A stretch of 64,000 bases of DNA from Lachnospiraceae bacterium (GCA_017936885.1 JAGBEO010000010.1:1-64000), one strand, 5' to 3'. Numbered from the stretch's first letter, positions 43,667 through 52,096 are shown. A program made the numbers and translations. The notes: generated by a model from the letters alone, not told the origin.

Positions 43667-43696
43667 TTGACAAGTGTAGTACGCATATGATATGCT
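43667..43696 (+). promoter_or_regulatory. Promoter of the tRNA-like RNA
   Basis: TTGACA (43667-43672) and TATGCT (43691-43696) with 18-bp spacing. The predicted start falls at about 43703, exactly where the tRNA-like fold begins. Confidence 0.65.
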
Positions 43697-43702
43697 AAAA
43701 GC

Positions 43703-43782
43703 CACGGCGATGGTGTAATAGGCAAACACGCCTAATAAAATTTATTGGTTGAGTAGTGCAGGTTCGAATCCTGCCGCCGAAA
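43703..43782 (+). ncRNA. tRNA-like RNA (degenerate class II, Leu-like)
   Basis: A perfect T arm GCAGG-TTCGAAT-CCTGC (43758-43774), an acceptor pairing of five bases (CGGCG 43705-43709 with CGCCG 43775-43779; the outer two pairs mismatched), a D arm GTG...CAC around a TAATAGGCAAA loop, and a possible anticodon stem CTAAT/ATTGG with a 7-base loop AAAATTT. U33 is missing, the variable arm has no stem, and no CCA is encoded. Resembles a tRNA-Leu but the anticodon arm is abnormal. It has its own promoter and a strong terminator, so it is transcribed even if it is not a working tRNA. Confidence 0.5.
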
Positions 43783-43821
43783 GCGACAGAAGATATTCTG
43801 CCATTTTCGGTAGTTGGATTC

Positions 43822-43856
43822 AAAGAGGTGAATGAATATTTTCACCTCTTTTTATT
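43822..43856 (+). terminator. Intrinsic terminator of the tRNA-like transcript
   Basis: AAAGAGGTGAA (43822-43832) and TTCACCTCTTT (43841-43851), perfect 11-bp stem with 8-base loop and T-run. Transcript length would be about 150 nt. Confidence 0.85.
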
Positions 43857-43881
43857 TACATTGTTATAAGGAGCGCAAGGG

Positions 43882-44697
43882 ATGGACAGACAGCGTTTGT
43901 ATGAAATACATCAAGAAAATTTGGAATTGCTTGAGAATGAACTTGAACAAGTAAAAAAGATGACACAAATAAATTTGGGGAAATTATATTATGAAAGAGC
44001 AAATGCGAATACTCAGGGGAAAATCAAAAAATTAGAATATGATGTTTTAGGAAGCACGCGGTTGTATACTTTTTTATTGTGTTCATGGTTAGAAGCACGA
44101 TTGAAAAAAATATTGTACGAAGGATCATCAGTTGCATTTACAGATGTCGAAAGAGAAATAGTTCTCTCAGATAAGAAAATGAATGAAAAATGGAGAAAAT
44201 GCTTGAATATGTCCGTATGTAAGAGTTATGGTTTTGTTTTCGATGTGGAGCAGAGGGATTATTCATCTTGCTTTGTTAATGATTCAGATGCGGCTCGATA
44301 TTATCAAAAAGTATATTCTTATTTGGACGATATTGAACAGGCAATTACTGTGAGAAACCGGTTAGCACATGGACAATGGAAAATACCGCTTAATAGTAGC
44401 AGCTCGGATTTAGCCGGGCAGGAGGTGAATGATTTTTTTGCGGAAAATGATAATATCCAAAAATTGGATTTGCTTTATAATATTTATAAAATTATAGCAG
44501 AAATAATAAGCTCATACGTTGTTTATAAGGATAAAATTTTAACGAATAATTTTAGAAATGATATTGAAAAGAAAATACAGAAGATTGTTAATTATCGGCA
44601 GCGGATAGATAGAAATAAATTTGATAGTTATTGCAAATCGTTTTATAGACAAGAATGTGTGGAGCGAGAATGTAAAAAGAATATGTATAAAGAATAG
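43882..44697 (+). CDS. HEPN-motif protein (candidate RNase/defence effector)
   Basis: 271 residues, helical throughout, no TM. Carries RNRLAH at about residues 158-163 (TVRNRLAHGQW), fitting the Rx4H signature (with Asn second) of HEPN ribonucleases. N-terminal coiled coil (YEIHQENLELLENELEQVKKM) and a long helical region precede it; C-terminus is very basic (KNMYKE, QRIDRNKFDSYCK). Lone HEPN proteins are often toxins or abortive-infection effectors. No antitoxin (for example MNT) is adjacent. Good ribosome site AAGGAGCG. The motif fit is by eye; full family assignment not made. Confidence 0.62.
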   Translation: MDRQRLYEIHQENLELLENELEQVKKMTQINLGKLYYERANANTQGKIKKLEYDVLGSTRLYTFLLCSWLEARLKKILYEGSSVAFTDVEREIVLSDKKMNEKWRKCLNMSVCKSYGFVFDVEQRDYSSCFVNDSDAARYYQKVYSYLDDIEQAITVRNRLAHGQWKIPLNSSSSDLAGQEVNDFFAENDNIQKLDLLYNIYKIIAEIISSYVVYKDKILTNNFRNDIEKKIQKIVNYRQRIDRNKFDSYCKSFYRQECVERECKKNMYKE

Positions 44698-44751
44698 CTT
44701 TTAGATAGCCGGAAAATGTCTTTTCAGAAATATAGTATTGTACAGCAAAAC

Positions 44752-44798
44752 TGCCGCTCAAACCAAAGATTCCTCTGATTTGAACGGCATATTTTTAT
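44752..44798. terminator. Terminator-like hairpin after HEPN gene
   Basis: TGCCGCTCAAA (44752-44762) and TTTGAACGGCA (44779-44789) pair with one G-T; TATTTTTA follows on the plus strand. Confidence 0.7.
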
Positions 44799-44832
44799 CC
44801 TAACCATTATCAGTAATCCTATTCTGCATCTT

Positions 44833-44956
44833 CCCATACCGGCGTTCACATGGTTTTCAATATCCACGGGAATATTGCTGTTGTCGTAGATGATAGACCG
44901 TTCCCGTAATTTACATGTCCCAAGGACTGATGACGATGGCATCGTAGCCGGATTTC
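44833..44956 (-). pseudogene. Remnant of a sugar-binding (Peripla_BP/LacI-type) protein
   Basis: Minus-strand reading yields two short fragments in different frames typical of a sugar-binding fold: KSGYDAIVISPWDM (from 44914-44956) and IYDNSNIPVDIENHVNAGMG (from 44833-44893), matching the consecutive 'GYDAIVISP' and 'D..IPVV.ID..VN' segments of RbsB-like proteins. A frame change separates them and the rest is missing. It sits just downstream of nanE on the same strand, consistent with a decayed sugar transporter component. The remaining 312-bp gap has nothing else clear. Confidence 0.55.
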
Positions 44957-45009
44957 TGTTAAATCAACACAGTAACGGTGTCCATAATATGGCTCCCGCC
45001 TGTGCATCC

Positions 45010-45708
45010 TTACAGAATACCATCATAAAAGCGCCGGGCGATTTCCAAAGGTCTTGTTATGGCACCGCCTACAACGACAGCATGAACGCCCAGTGAAAGC
45101 ATCTTCTTTGCTTCATCGGGATCATGGATCTTACCCTCTGCGATGACCGGAATGTCTACATCCCTGACGAGACGTGACACCAGCTCGAAATCAGGACCAT
45201 TGGTCTTAGGAGAGTAGGGCGTATAGCCGCTCATAGTAGTACCGACGATGTTTACACCGCATTTCCACGCATTGATTCCTTCTTCATAAGTAGAGATATC
45301 TGCCATCAGAATAATATCAGGATATTTCTCATGAATCTGATCTAAGAATTCCTTGATCGTAGTGCCGTCACCTCTGGTACGGAGGGTGCAATCCAGCGCG
45401 ATGATATCGGATTCTGCGGCCGCCAGTTCGTCGATTTCCTTCATGGTAGGCGTAATGTAGGAATCATATCCTTCATAAGTACGTTTGATCAGGCCGATGA
45501 CGGGAAGTCCTGTCGCCTTTTTGATCCCTTCTACATCTCTTACGCTGCTGGTGCGAATACACTTGCATCCTGCCATCTGTGCAGCCTTAGCCATGTAAGG
45601 CATGATAGACATTTCTTCACAGTATAAAGGTTCCCCGGGCAGTGCCTGGCAGGAAACGATGATAGAGTGGCGGGTATCGGACAAAATTTCTTCAAAACTT
45701 TTTCTCAT
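45010..45708 (-). CDS. nanE: N-acetylmannosamine-6-phosphate 2-epimerase
   Basis: Interconverts ManNAc-6-P and GlcNAc-6-P in sialic acid and ManNAc catabolism; cytoplasmic TIM-barrel enzyme. 232 residues, normal length. Seen: VSCQALPGEPL at the N-terminus, GLIKRTYEG, catalytic-type Lys in this region, ALDCTLRTR, MADISTYEEG, VGTTMSGYTPYS and the phosphate-binding IAEGKIHDPDEAKKMLSLGVHAVVVGGAITRP. The product feeds NagA and NagB, which are encoded divergently. No nanA lyase or nanK kinase in view. Confidence 0.95.
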   Translation of the reverse strand: MRKSFEEILSDTRHSIIVSCQALPGEPLYCEEMSIMPYMAKAAQMAGCKCIRTSSVRDVEGIKKATGLPVIGLIKRTYEGYDSYITPTMKEIDELAAAESDIIALDCTLRTRGDGTTIKEFLDQIHEKYPDIILMADISTYEEGINAWKCGVNIVGTTMSGYTPYSPKTNGPDFELVSRLVRDVDIPVIAEGKIHDPDEAKKMLSLGVHAVVVGGAITRPLEIARRFYDGIL

Positions 45709-46008
45709 CGATAATCCAATCCTTTTGGTAATGTATTCAATACTAAAGTACTGTTGACATCATTATAACATGAAATGAGCATATATCCTTAACAATAGAG
45801 ATATTAAAAATGAAAATATTTTTAGAAAATATTTTTCAAAAAGAAATATTTTTTAGAAAAATATTGACAAGGGGTAATACGGGATATACAATTTAGAAAA
45901 CGGAAAGTATAGGGGGAAAGGAGAGGGATAGGATGTGGTTGTTGGAAGAAGGATTTCCTTAATTTGGAGCGGGAAAGAAAAATTCAATGGTAAAAAAGGA
46001 GAAAAGTA
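45709..46008. promoter_or_regulatory. nanE/rpiR divergent control region with AT-rich operator array
   Basis: 300 bp. Four GAAAnTATT-type units start at 45812, 45825, 45843 and 45856 (spacing 13, 18, 13), the second being a near-palindrome GAAAATATTTTTC. TTGACA (45864-45869) and TACAAT (45887-45892) with 17-bp spacing drive the rpiR gene, so the array abuts its -35. TATAAT on the minus strand at 45762-45767 is a possible nanE -10. RpiR-family regulators bind similar AT-rich GAAA/TTTC sites. Confidence 0.6.
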
Positions 46009-46860
46009 GTGTCATCATACAGTTTATTGCTTGATATACAGTTATTATATAATCAGTTTACCAAGACAGAGAAAAAGATTGCAGATTATGTAGCAGAGAA
46101 TGCAAACCGGGTTTTATTCATGTCTATTACCGATCTGGCGGATGCCTGTAATGTGGCGGATGCCAGCGTACACCGTTTCTGCAGGACGATCGGCATGAAG
46201 GGGTATCAGGAATTTAAGATGAAGCTTTCTTTGAGTATTACCCCCGACGAGACACAGGAAGGGGAAGCGCCAAAAGAAGAGTCGGATTCCCTGCCTAATA
46301 TGCTGGACTGTATTTTGGAAGGATATATCAGCGCACTGAGAGAGACGAGAATGCTGTTGGATATCGATGCGGTTGATAAGACTGTCAGCATGATGGAAGC
46401 TGCCGGAAATATTTATTTCTTCGGTATAGGAGACAGCCTTTTGGCAGCACAGGGAGCGCGCAACAAATTCTTAAAGATTACCAATAAGGTAAACTGTATT
46501 GTAGACCCGCATATGCAGGCTATGTCCGCCTCCATGGCAGACAGCAATGATTTGATTTTTATTATATCTTATTCCGGTTCTACCAAGGATAATATATATG
46601 TTGCAAAGATCGCAAGACAGGCGGGAGCTAAGATTGTGGGCATTACACGTTTCCTGAAATCACCGCTTACAAACTATACAGATATTACTTTGACCTGCGG
46701 TGCCAATGAAGGCCCGCTGGAAGGCGGCTCCATGAGCGCCAAGATGAGCCAGCTATACATTATTGACATTTTATTTCAGGAGTATTACAGAAGAAACCAG
46801 ACAGTATCCAGGGAGAATAACGAGAAGACCTCTAAGGCAGTGGTGGAGAAATTGTACTGA
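46009..46860 (+). CDS. MurR/RpiR family regulator
   Basis: 283 residues: N-terminal RpiR helix-turn-helix (LYNQFTKTEKKIADYVAENANRVLFMSITDLADACNVADASVHRFCRTIGMKGYQEFK) and a C-terminal SIS domain (IYFFGIGDSLLAAQGARNKFL, IFIISYSGSTKDNIYVAK) that binds a sugar phosphate. The start is GTG 46009 with AAGGAG upstream. By position it controls nanE and the nagB-nagA genes in response to an amino-sugar phosphate; sites are described above. Confidence 0.93.
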   Translation: MSSYSLLLDIQLLYNQFTKTEKKIADYVAENANRVLFMSITDLADACNVADASVHRFCRTIGMKGYQEFKMKLSLSITPDETQEGEAPKEESDSLPNMLDCILEGYISALRETRMLLDIDAVDKTVSMMEAAGNIYFFGIGDSLLAAQGARNKFLKITNKVNCIVDPHMQAMSASMADSNDLIFIISYSGSTKDNIYVAKIARQAGAKIVGITRFLKSPLTNYTDITLTCGANEGPLEGGSMSAKMSQLYIIDILFQEYYRRNQTVSRENNEKTSKAVVEKLY

Positions 46861-46916
46861 CTTTTCCCCGGAGTGTGCAGCTAAGGGATTATTATATATG
46901 GAGGAACAGGGAAGTT

Positions 46917-47648
46917 ATGAAGATAATAAAAGCAAAAGATTACAATGATATGAGCAGAAAGGCAGCCAATATTATATCCGCACAGATTATTATGAAGCCG
47001 AGCTGTGTCTTGGGGCTGGCAACAGGTTCCACACCCATCGGAACCTATGCACAGCTTGTGGAGTGGTATAAAAAGGGTGACTTGGATTTTTCCGAGGTGA
47101 CGACAGTCAATCTGGACGAGTACAAGGGGTTGGACAGAAATAATGACCAAAGCTATTACTATTTTATGAATGATAATTTGTTCAGCAAAGTCAACATCGA
47201 TTTGGAAAGAACATTTCTGCCGGATGGCATGGAACCTGACAGCGATAAAGCCTGTGCGGATTATAATAAGATCATAGCAGACGTGGGCGGCGTAGATTTA
47301 CAGCTTCTGGGTCTTGGACATAACGGACATATCGGTTTCAATGAGCCGGGTATGGCTTTCGAAGCGGAGACACATTGTGTGAATCTGACGGAATCTACCA
47401 TGAAAGCCAATCAGAGATTCTTCGCATCCATGGAGGACGTACCCAAACAGGCATATACCATGGGAATCAAGACGATTATGCAGGCGAAGAAGATTCTGGT
47501 GGTAGTAAGCGGTGAGGATAAGGCAGCTATTATAAAGGAAGCCTTTTTCGGGCCTATTACGCCTGCGGTGCAAGCCTCCGTACTGCAGCTTCATAACGAT
47601 GTGACAATTGTGGCAGATGAGGCGGCATTATCCCTTGTGGAAGTATAA
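46917..47648 (+). CDS. nagB: Glucosamine-6-phosphate deaminase
   Basis: Converts GlcN-6-P to fructose-6-P and ammonia. 243 residues. Motifs: GLATGSTPIGTYAQLV near the N-terminus, TVNLDEYKGLDRNNDQSYYYFMNDNLF, LLGLGHNGHIGFNEPG with the catalytic Asp/His/Glu residues, and LVVVSGEDKAA. The start at 46917 fits family N-termini (MKIIKAKDY). Lies in an rpiR-nagB-nagA operon. Confidence 0.96.
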   Translation: MKIIKAKDYNDMSRKAANIISAQIIMKPSCVLGLATGSTPIGTYAQLVEWYKKGDLDFSEVTTVNLDEYKGLDRNNDQSYYYFMNDNLFSKVNIDLERTFLPDGMEPDSDKACADYNKIIADVGGVDLQLLGLGHNGHIGFNEPGMAFEAETHCVNLTESTMKANQRFFASMEDVPKQAYTMGIKTIMQAKKILVVVSGEDKAAIIKEAFFGPITPAVQASVLQLHNDVTIVADEAALSLVEV

Positions 47649-47709
47649 GAAAAAATGCTAAGTCATGAAAGCGTTAGAAGGATATTCCTATCGAAAGGAA
47701 GAAGAGCTT

Positions 47710-48855
47710 ATGATTATTAAAAACGCCGGTGTTTATACGGAAGACGGAAGATTTATAAACAAGGATATTTATATAGAAGGCGATCGTTTCGCGGCATCGG
47801 GGGAGAATCTGTCTGATCAGACTGAGGTGGACGGTACAGGCTGTTATGCAATTCCCGGACTTGTGGATATCCATTTTCACGGCTGCGTGGGACATGATTT
47901 CTGTGACGGGACGAGAGAGGCAATCGATGCCATGGCGGCTTATGAGGCGTCTGTGGGAGTAACCAGTATCGTACCGGCGACCATGACCCTTGGAGAAGAT
48001 ACGCTGCTTGCAATCTGCAAGGCGGCTAAAGCATATCGGGAGGAAGGACGACAGCCCGGCAGGGCGAGACTGTGCGGCATCAATATGGAAGGTCCCTTTG
48101 TGGCACCCAGTAAAAAGGGAGCGCAGAACGCGGATTATATCCGTAAGCCGGATATCGCAATGTTCGACAGGCTAAACGAAGCCTCAGGCCATATGGTGAA
48201 GTTGGTTGCCATTGCGCCGGAGGTGGAAGGTGCGATGGAGTTTATCGAAAAGAAGCACGGCGAGACGGTTGTCTCCATCGCCCATACGGCGGCGGATTAT
48301 GATACGGCTGTCTGTGCCTTTGAAAAAGGGGCAAGTCATGTGACACACCTTTATAATGCCATGAATCCCTATACCCACCGTGCCCCGGGTGTAGTGGGAG
48401 CGGCAGCGGATACTGCGAAGGCAGAAGCAGAGTTAATCTGCGACGGTGTGCATATCCACCCGGCAGCGGTCAGAACGACTTTCAAGATATTTGGGGACGA
48501 CCGCATTATTCTGATCAGCGACAGTATGATGGCAACGGGACTGGAGGACGGTGATTACAGCTTGGGCGGCCAGGCGGTTAAGGTGGTCGGCAATCTGGCT
48601 ACGCTGCAGGACGGCACCATCGCAGGCTCCGCCACGAATCTGATGGACTGTATGAGAACAGCCGTACTGAAAATGGGAATCCCGATGGAGTCGGCAGTGA
48701 AATGTGCAACGGCAAATCCTGCAAAGAGTGTGGGCATATATGACCGGTGCGGAAGTATCACACCCGGTAAGAGGGCAAGCCTTGTGCTGCTTAAGAAGGA
48801 AGATCTTGCCATCAGGCAGGTAATCCTAGAAGGACAGTGTCTTGAGAACTCCTGA
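47710..48855 (+). CDS. nagA: N-acetylglucosamine-6-phosphate deacetylase
   Basis: Removes acetate from GlcNAc-6-P, giving GlcN-6-P for NagB. Amidohydrolase family, 381 residues. VDIHFHGCVGHDF (metal-binding), NMEGPFVAPSKKGAQN, the IAHTAADYD site and the HLYNAMNPYTHRAPG and LISDSMMATGL motifs are all present. The start at 47710 follows AAAGGAAGAAGA. Closes the operon before the strong terminator at 48922. Confidence 0.96.
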   Translation: MIIKNAGVYTEDGRFINKDIYIEGDRFAASGENLSDQTEVDGTGCYAIPGLVDIHFHGCVGHDFCDGTREAIDAMAAYEASVGVTSIVPATMTLGEDTLLAICKAAKAYREEGRQPGRARLCGINMEGPFVAPSKKGAQNADYIRKPDIAMFDRLNEASGHMVKLVAIAPEVEGAMEFIEKKHGETVVSIAHTAADYDTAVCAFEKGASHVTHLYNAMNPYTHRAPGVVGAAADTAKAEAELICDGVHIHPAAVRTTFKIFGDDRIILISDSMMATGLEDGDYSLGGQAVKVVGNLATLQDGTIAGSATNLMDCMRTAVLKMGIPMESAVKCATANPAKSVGIYDRCGSITPGKRASLVLLKKEDLAIRQVILEGQCLENS

Positions 48856-48921
48856 TGAAACCCGCGTATGCGGATGGAAACAGAAGTGAGTGCGAGGCAG
48901 CATACGAGGATTCTATAAACC

Positions 48922-48965
48922 AAACAGGGAAGATGTCCGCATGGCGGATGTCTTCCCTGTTTTTG
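48922..48965 (+). terminator. Intrinsic terminator after nagA
   Basis: A long stem: AAACAGGGAAGATGTCCGC (48922-48940) with GCGGATGTCTTCCCTGTTT (48944-48962), two G-T pairs, a 3-base loop and T-run. Confidence 0.88.
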
Positions 48966-48992
48966 AAATATTGATATTATATGCAAACTTCC

Positions 48993-49022
48993 TTTACATT
49001 CTTAAAGATACCATTATATAAT
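48993..49022 (+). promoter_or_regulatory. Promoter of the BMP-lipoprotein/chemoreceptor operon
   Basis: TTTACA (48993-48998) and TATAAT (49017-49022) with 18-bp spacing, 55 bp upstream of the lipoprotein gene. Confidence 0.65.
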
Positions 49023-49076
49023 AAAACAAAGTAACTTTATCGTTAAGCTGAATAGAAAGCTGAAGGGGAAAGATGT

Positions 49077-50267
49077 ATGAAAAGAAGAATAACAGGATTT
49101 TTGGCGGCAGGGATGTTTATCATCAGCAGTCTGACCGGTTGCGGAGGCAGTACCGCAGCACCGGACGATTATGTGACAAACGATGGTTATGAATTGTCAT
49201 CGGATGACACGGGTAAGACAGAATCAGATACATCCAATAGTATCGGTAAAGAGAACATAAAAGTCGGAGTTTTGTACATTTCTGATCCGGCAGAGGGAAG
49301 CGGATATTCCTATACGCATGACCTTGGCATATTGGGGATGCAGAGCAATCTGGGGTTGTCGGATGACCAGATTGAGCGCAAAATAGTGGATGATGCGGAT
49401 GCGGAAGCAACCAAAGCAGCAATGGAGGAATGCATCACGGATGGCTGCAGCGTTATTTTCACTACAAGCTGGGGATATATGGAGGCTACTGCGGAAATGG
49501 CGGAAAAATATCCGGATGTATATTTTTCACATGGTACGGGGTATATGTCCAATGGAACAAATTTCAATAATTATTTCGGACGAATCTATCAGCCGAGATA
49601 TCTGAGCGGGATTGTGGCAGGAATGAATACCCAAAGCAATAAAATCGGATATGTGGCTGCGATGGATACAAGCAGCTCAGAGGTAACGGGCGGGATTGAC
49701 GCTTTTGCCATCGGGGTAGCATCTGTTAATCCGGAAGCAAAGATTTATGTAGCGGTCACAAACAGCTGGTATGATCCGGAGAAGGAGGAAGAAGCAGCCA
49801 GAAAACTGCTGGACATGGGATGCGATGTGATGGCACAGCACTGTGATACGCCTTATCCTATGACGCTGGCGCAGGAATACGGGGTATATGGAATCGGATA
49901 TAATTCGGATATGAGTAAAGAAGTACCGCAGGCATGTCTGTGCAGTGTGATTTGGAACTGGAGTGCCTATTATACGGCGGCAGTAGATGCCATTATAAAG
50001 GGAACCTGGAGCTGTGAGAATTATTACGGAGGCATGAGCGAAGGACTGGTGGAAATGACGGATTTGGCTTCTTTTTGTGCAGAAGGGACGCAGGAGAAAG
50101 TTGCAGAGGCGACGGCGGCAATTTTGAACGGAAGCAGTAATGTTTTTGACGGAGAGATGACAACAAATACAGGCGAAGTAATCGGAAGCGCAGGCGCAAC
50201 GCTGGATGATGCGACAATTACCGGTGGAATCGACTGGTATTATGAAAATGTGGTTGTGGTTGAGTGA
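49077..50267 (+). CDS. BMP-family (PnrA-like) solute-binding lipoprotein paired with a receptor
   Basis: 396 residues with a lipobox (SLTGCGG, Cys about 22), then a short S/T/D-rich tether and the BMP/PnrA fold (KVGVLYISDPAEGSGYSY; GCSVIFTTSWGYME; YPDVYFSHGTGY; FGRIYQPRYLSGIVAGM; AAMDTSSSEVTGGIDAFAIGV; the last strand GGMSEGLVEMTDL). BMP proteins bind nucleosides or related ligands, and are usually followed by ABC ATPase and permease. Here the only downstream gene is a chemoreceptor after an 18-bp gap. Likely an indirect-sensing binding protein; ligand unproven. Confidence 0.93.
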   Translation: MKRRITGFLAAGMFIISSLTGCGGSTAAPDDYVTNDGYELSSDDTGKTESDTSNSIGKENIKVGVLYISDPAEGSGYSYTHDLGILGMQSNLGLSDDQIERKIVDDADAEATKAAMEECITDGCSVIFTTSWGYMEATAEMAEKYPDVYFSHGTGYMSNGTNFNNYFGRIYQPRYLSGIVAGMNTQSNKIGYVAAMDTSSSEVTGGIDAFAIGVASVNPEAKIYVAVTNSWYDPEKEEEAARKLLDMGCDVMAQHCDTPYPMTLAQEYGVYGIGYNSDMSKEVPQACLCSVIWNWSAYYTAAVDAIIKGTWSCENYYGGMSEGLVEMTDLASFCAEGTQEKVAEATAAILNGSSNVFDGEMTTNTGEVIGSAGATLDDATITGGIDWYYENVVVVE

Positions 50268-50285
50268 TAAAAGGAGGATAATGCA

Positions 50286-51992
50286 ATGAAACTGACTATT
50301 CGCAAAAAAATGCTTTTATGCGCTTTGCTGCCGATCAGTATTCTCGGAATTATTATCGTTATCATGGCAGTAACATCTCTTAGAACCTCCATTATTAATC
50401 AGGTGGAAAGTTCCCTGCGGGGGACGGCATCGGCAACACTGGCAGCCTATGACCAGAATTCCGGTTCTTATACGGTGGCTGAAAACGGAGATGTCTGGAA
50501 GGGCGGATATAATATTTCCCGTTCAGAGAAATTGCTTGATACCATTAAGGAGAAATCCGGGATGGAGGTTACTTTTTTCTACGGAACCCAAAGAATCATG
50601 ACCTCCATTACAGACGAAAACGGAGACCGCATTCTTGGCAGCCCTGCGGGAGCAAAGATTGAAGAAGAGGTTCTTAAGAACGGGCGGGAATATTTCAGTA
50701 AGAGTGTATCCGTGAACGGTGAAATGTATTATGGCTATTATGTACCCGTATTCCAGAATGGGGACAGCACAGAGCCGGTCGGTATGGTTTTTGCAGGCGT
50801 GAATAAAAGTGAAACCCTGAATAGTGTTTTAAGCGTTGTGTTTTATATGGTTATCATTGTTATGCTGATTGCGTTAATCGGAATGATCAGCGCCGGGCTG
50901 GTGTCTAATTCCATATCGAAGGCGCTGAAAGCAGAGATTACCTGCGTAGAGGAAGTGGCAACAGGTAATCTGAATGTCATGCTGAACCGGAAACATATGA
51001 AACGTAAAGATGAGGTGGGTGACCTGACGAGGGCAATCGGTAAGCTGCAGTCGGATCTGCGTAATATCATCGGAGGAATCAGTGACAGTACGAATCAACT
51101 GATTGATGCTTCTGATACGTTGGAGCAGACTTCCCGTCAGACGTTCGCCAATATGGATCATGTGATGCAGTCGGTAGATACGATTACATCAGGGGCAGTC
51201 TCCCAGGCAGAAGATACTAAGAGTGCATCGGATAATATTACCCATATGGGCAACCTGATTACCGAAACCGGCAGTGAGGCAGAGGCATTGAACCAAAGTG
51301 CGGACAATATGCTGCTGTCCAGCGATAAGACCAATGCTACGATCGAGGAACTGAAAAGTATCAGCGGGGAAGTCGGAAAGACGGTTGATATGATTGCGGA
51401 GCTGACCGAACAGACTAACGAATCAGCCAAGGCGATCCGTGAGGCGGCAGGCTTTATTTCCAAGATTGCAGGACAGACCAATCTTCTTTCGCTGAATGCG
51501 AGTATCGAGGCGGCAAGAGCCGGAGAAGCGGGAAGAGGATTCGCTGTTGTGGCAGATGAAATCCAGAAGCTGGCGGAACAGTCCAATGATGCCAGCGGCA
51601 GCATTGACCAGATCGTAAATACACTGATTGTAAATGCAGGACGTGTGGTGGAAGCAATGCAGCAGATGCAGTCCGTGATCGGCAAACAGAACCGGTATAT
51701 TGTAAGTACGGAAGAGTCTGTCGGTGAGGTTATGGAAGAAATACATACATCTATTCGGAATATCAGGAGTATTGAAAGCAAGACGCAGGAACTGGAACAG
51801 GCAAGAAATGAAATGCTCGGTATGATCGCAGGATTATCCGGCATTGCGGAAAGCAACGTGGCAAATACGCGGGAGACAGGCAGAGTCATTACCGATGTGT
51901 CAGAGCGTTTCAGGGAAGTGGAACAGTCAGCGAGCAATCTGAGGGGAACGGCGGATATACTGGAGCAGAATATACGGAATTTCAAAATGTGA
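50286..51992 (+). CDS. Methyl-accepting chemotaxis protein with single-Cache sensor
   Basis: 568 residues. TM1 about residues 10-30, extracellular sensor about 31-180 with single-Cache (sCache_3-like) features (EVTFFYGTQRIMTSI, GYYVPVFQNGDSTEPVGMVFAGV), TM2 about 183-206, HAMP, and the signalling domain with [20 protein letters not shown] at about 396-415. No pentapeptide tether. AAGGAGGA ribosome site. Paired with the BMP lipoprotein upstream, which probably docks to its sensor domain. Confidence 0.95.
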   Translation: MKLTIRKKMLLCALLPISILGIIIVIMAVTSLRTSIINQVESSLRGTASATLAAYDQNSGSYTVAENGDVWKGGYNISRSEKLLDTIKEKSGMEVTFFYGTQRIMTSITDENGDRILGSPAGAKIEEEVLKNGREYFSKSVSVNGEMYYGYYVPVFQNGDSTEPVGMVFAGVNKSETLNSVLSVVFYMVIIVMLIALIGMISAGLVSNSISKALKAEITCVEEVATGNLNVMLNRKHMKRKDEVGDLTRAIGKLQSDLRNIIGGISDSTNQLIDASDTLEQTSRQTFANMDHVMQSVDTITSGAVSQAEDTKSASDNITHMGNLITETGSEAEALNQSADNMLLSSDKTNATIEELKSISGEVGKTVDMIAELTEQTNESAKAIREAAGFISKIAGQTNLLSLNASIEAARAGEAGRGFAVVADEIQKLAEQSNDASGSIDQIVNTLIVNAGRVVEAMQQMQSVIGKQNRYIVSTEESVGEVMEEIHTSIRNIRSIESKTQELEQARNEMLGMIAGLSGIAESNVANTRETGRVITDVSERFREVEQSASNLRGTADILEQNIRNFKM

Positions 51993-52040
51993 TTTATGTT
52001 TCATAGAACTGAACAACGGAACCGCAAACTGTAATATGAA

Positions 52041-52078
52041 AGACAGCATCCCGAAACGCCGGGATGCTGTCTTGCATT
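52041..52078. terminator. Strong bidirectional terminator between convergent genes
   Basis: AGACAGCATCCC (52041-52052) and GGGATGCTGTCT (52061-52072), a perfect 12-bp stem with an 8-base loop, then TTGCATT. Serves the chemoreceptor (plus) and the alcohol dehydrogenase (minus). Confidence 0.85.
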
Positions 52079-52096
52079 AGTGTTTTCGTTGGAAAC

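Noticed and set aside
44890..45096. 68-codon plus-strand frame over the nanE end
   Set aside because: Shadow of nanE and of the sugar-binding remnant; no ribosome site.
51158..51985. 275-codon frame antisense to the second chemoreceptor
   Set aside because: Ser/Ile/Ala-rich shadow of the MCP coiled coil; no family features.
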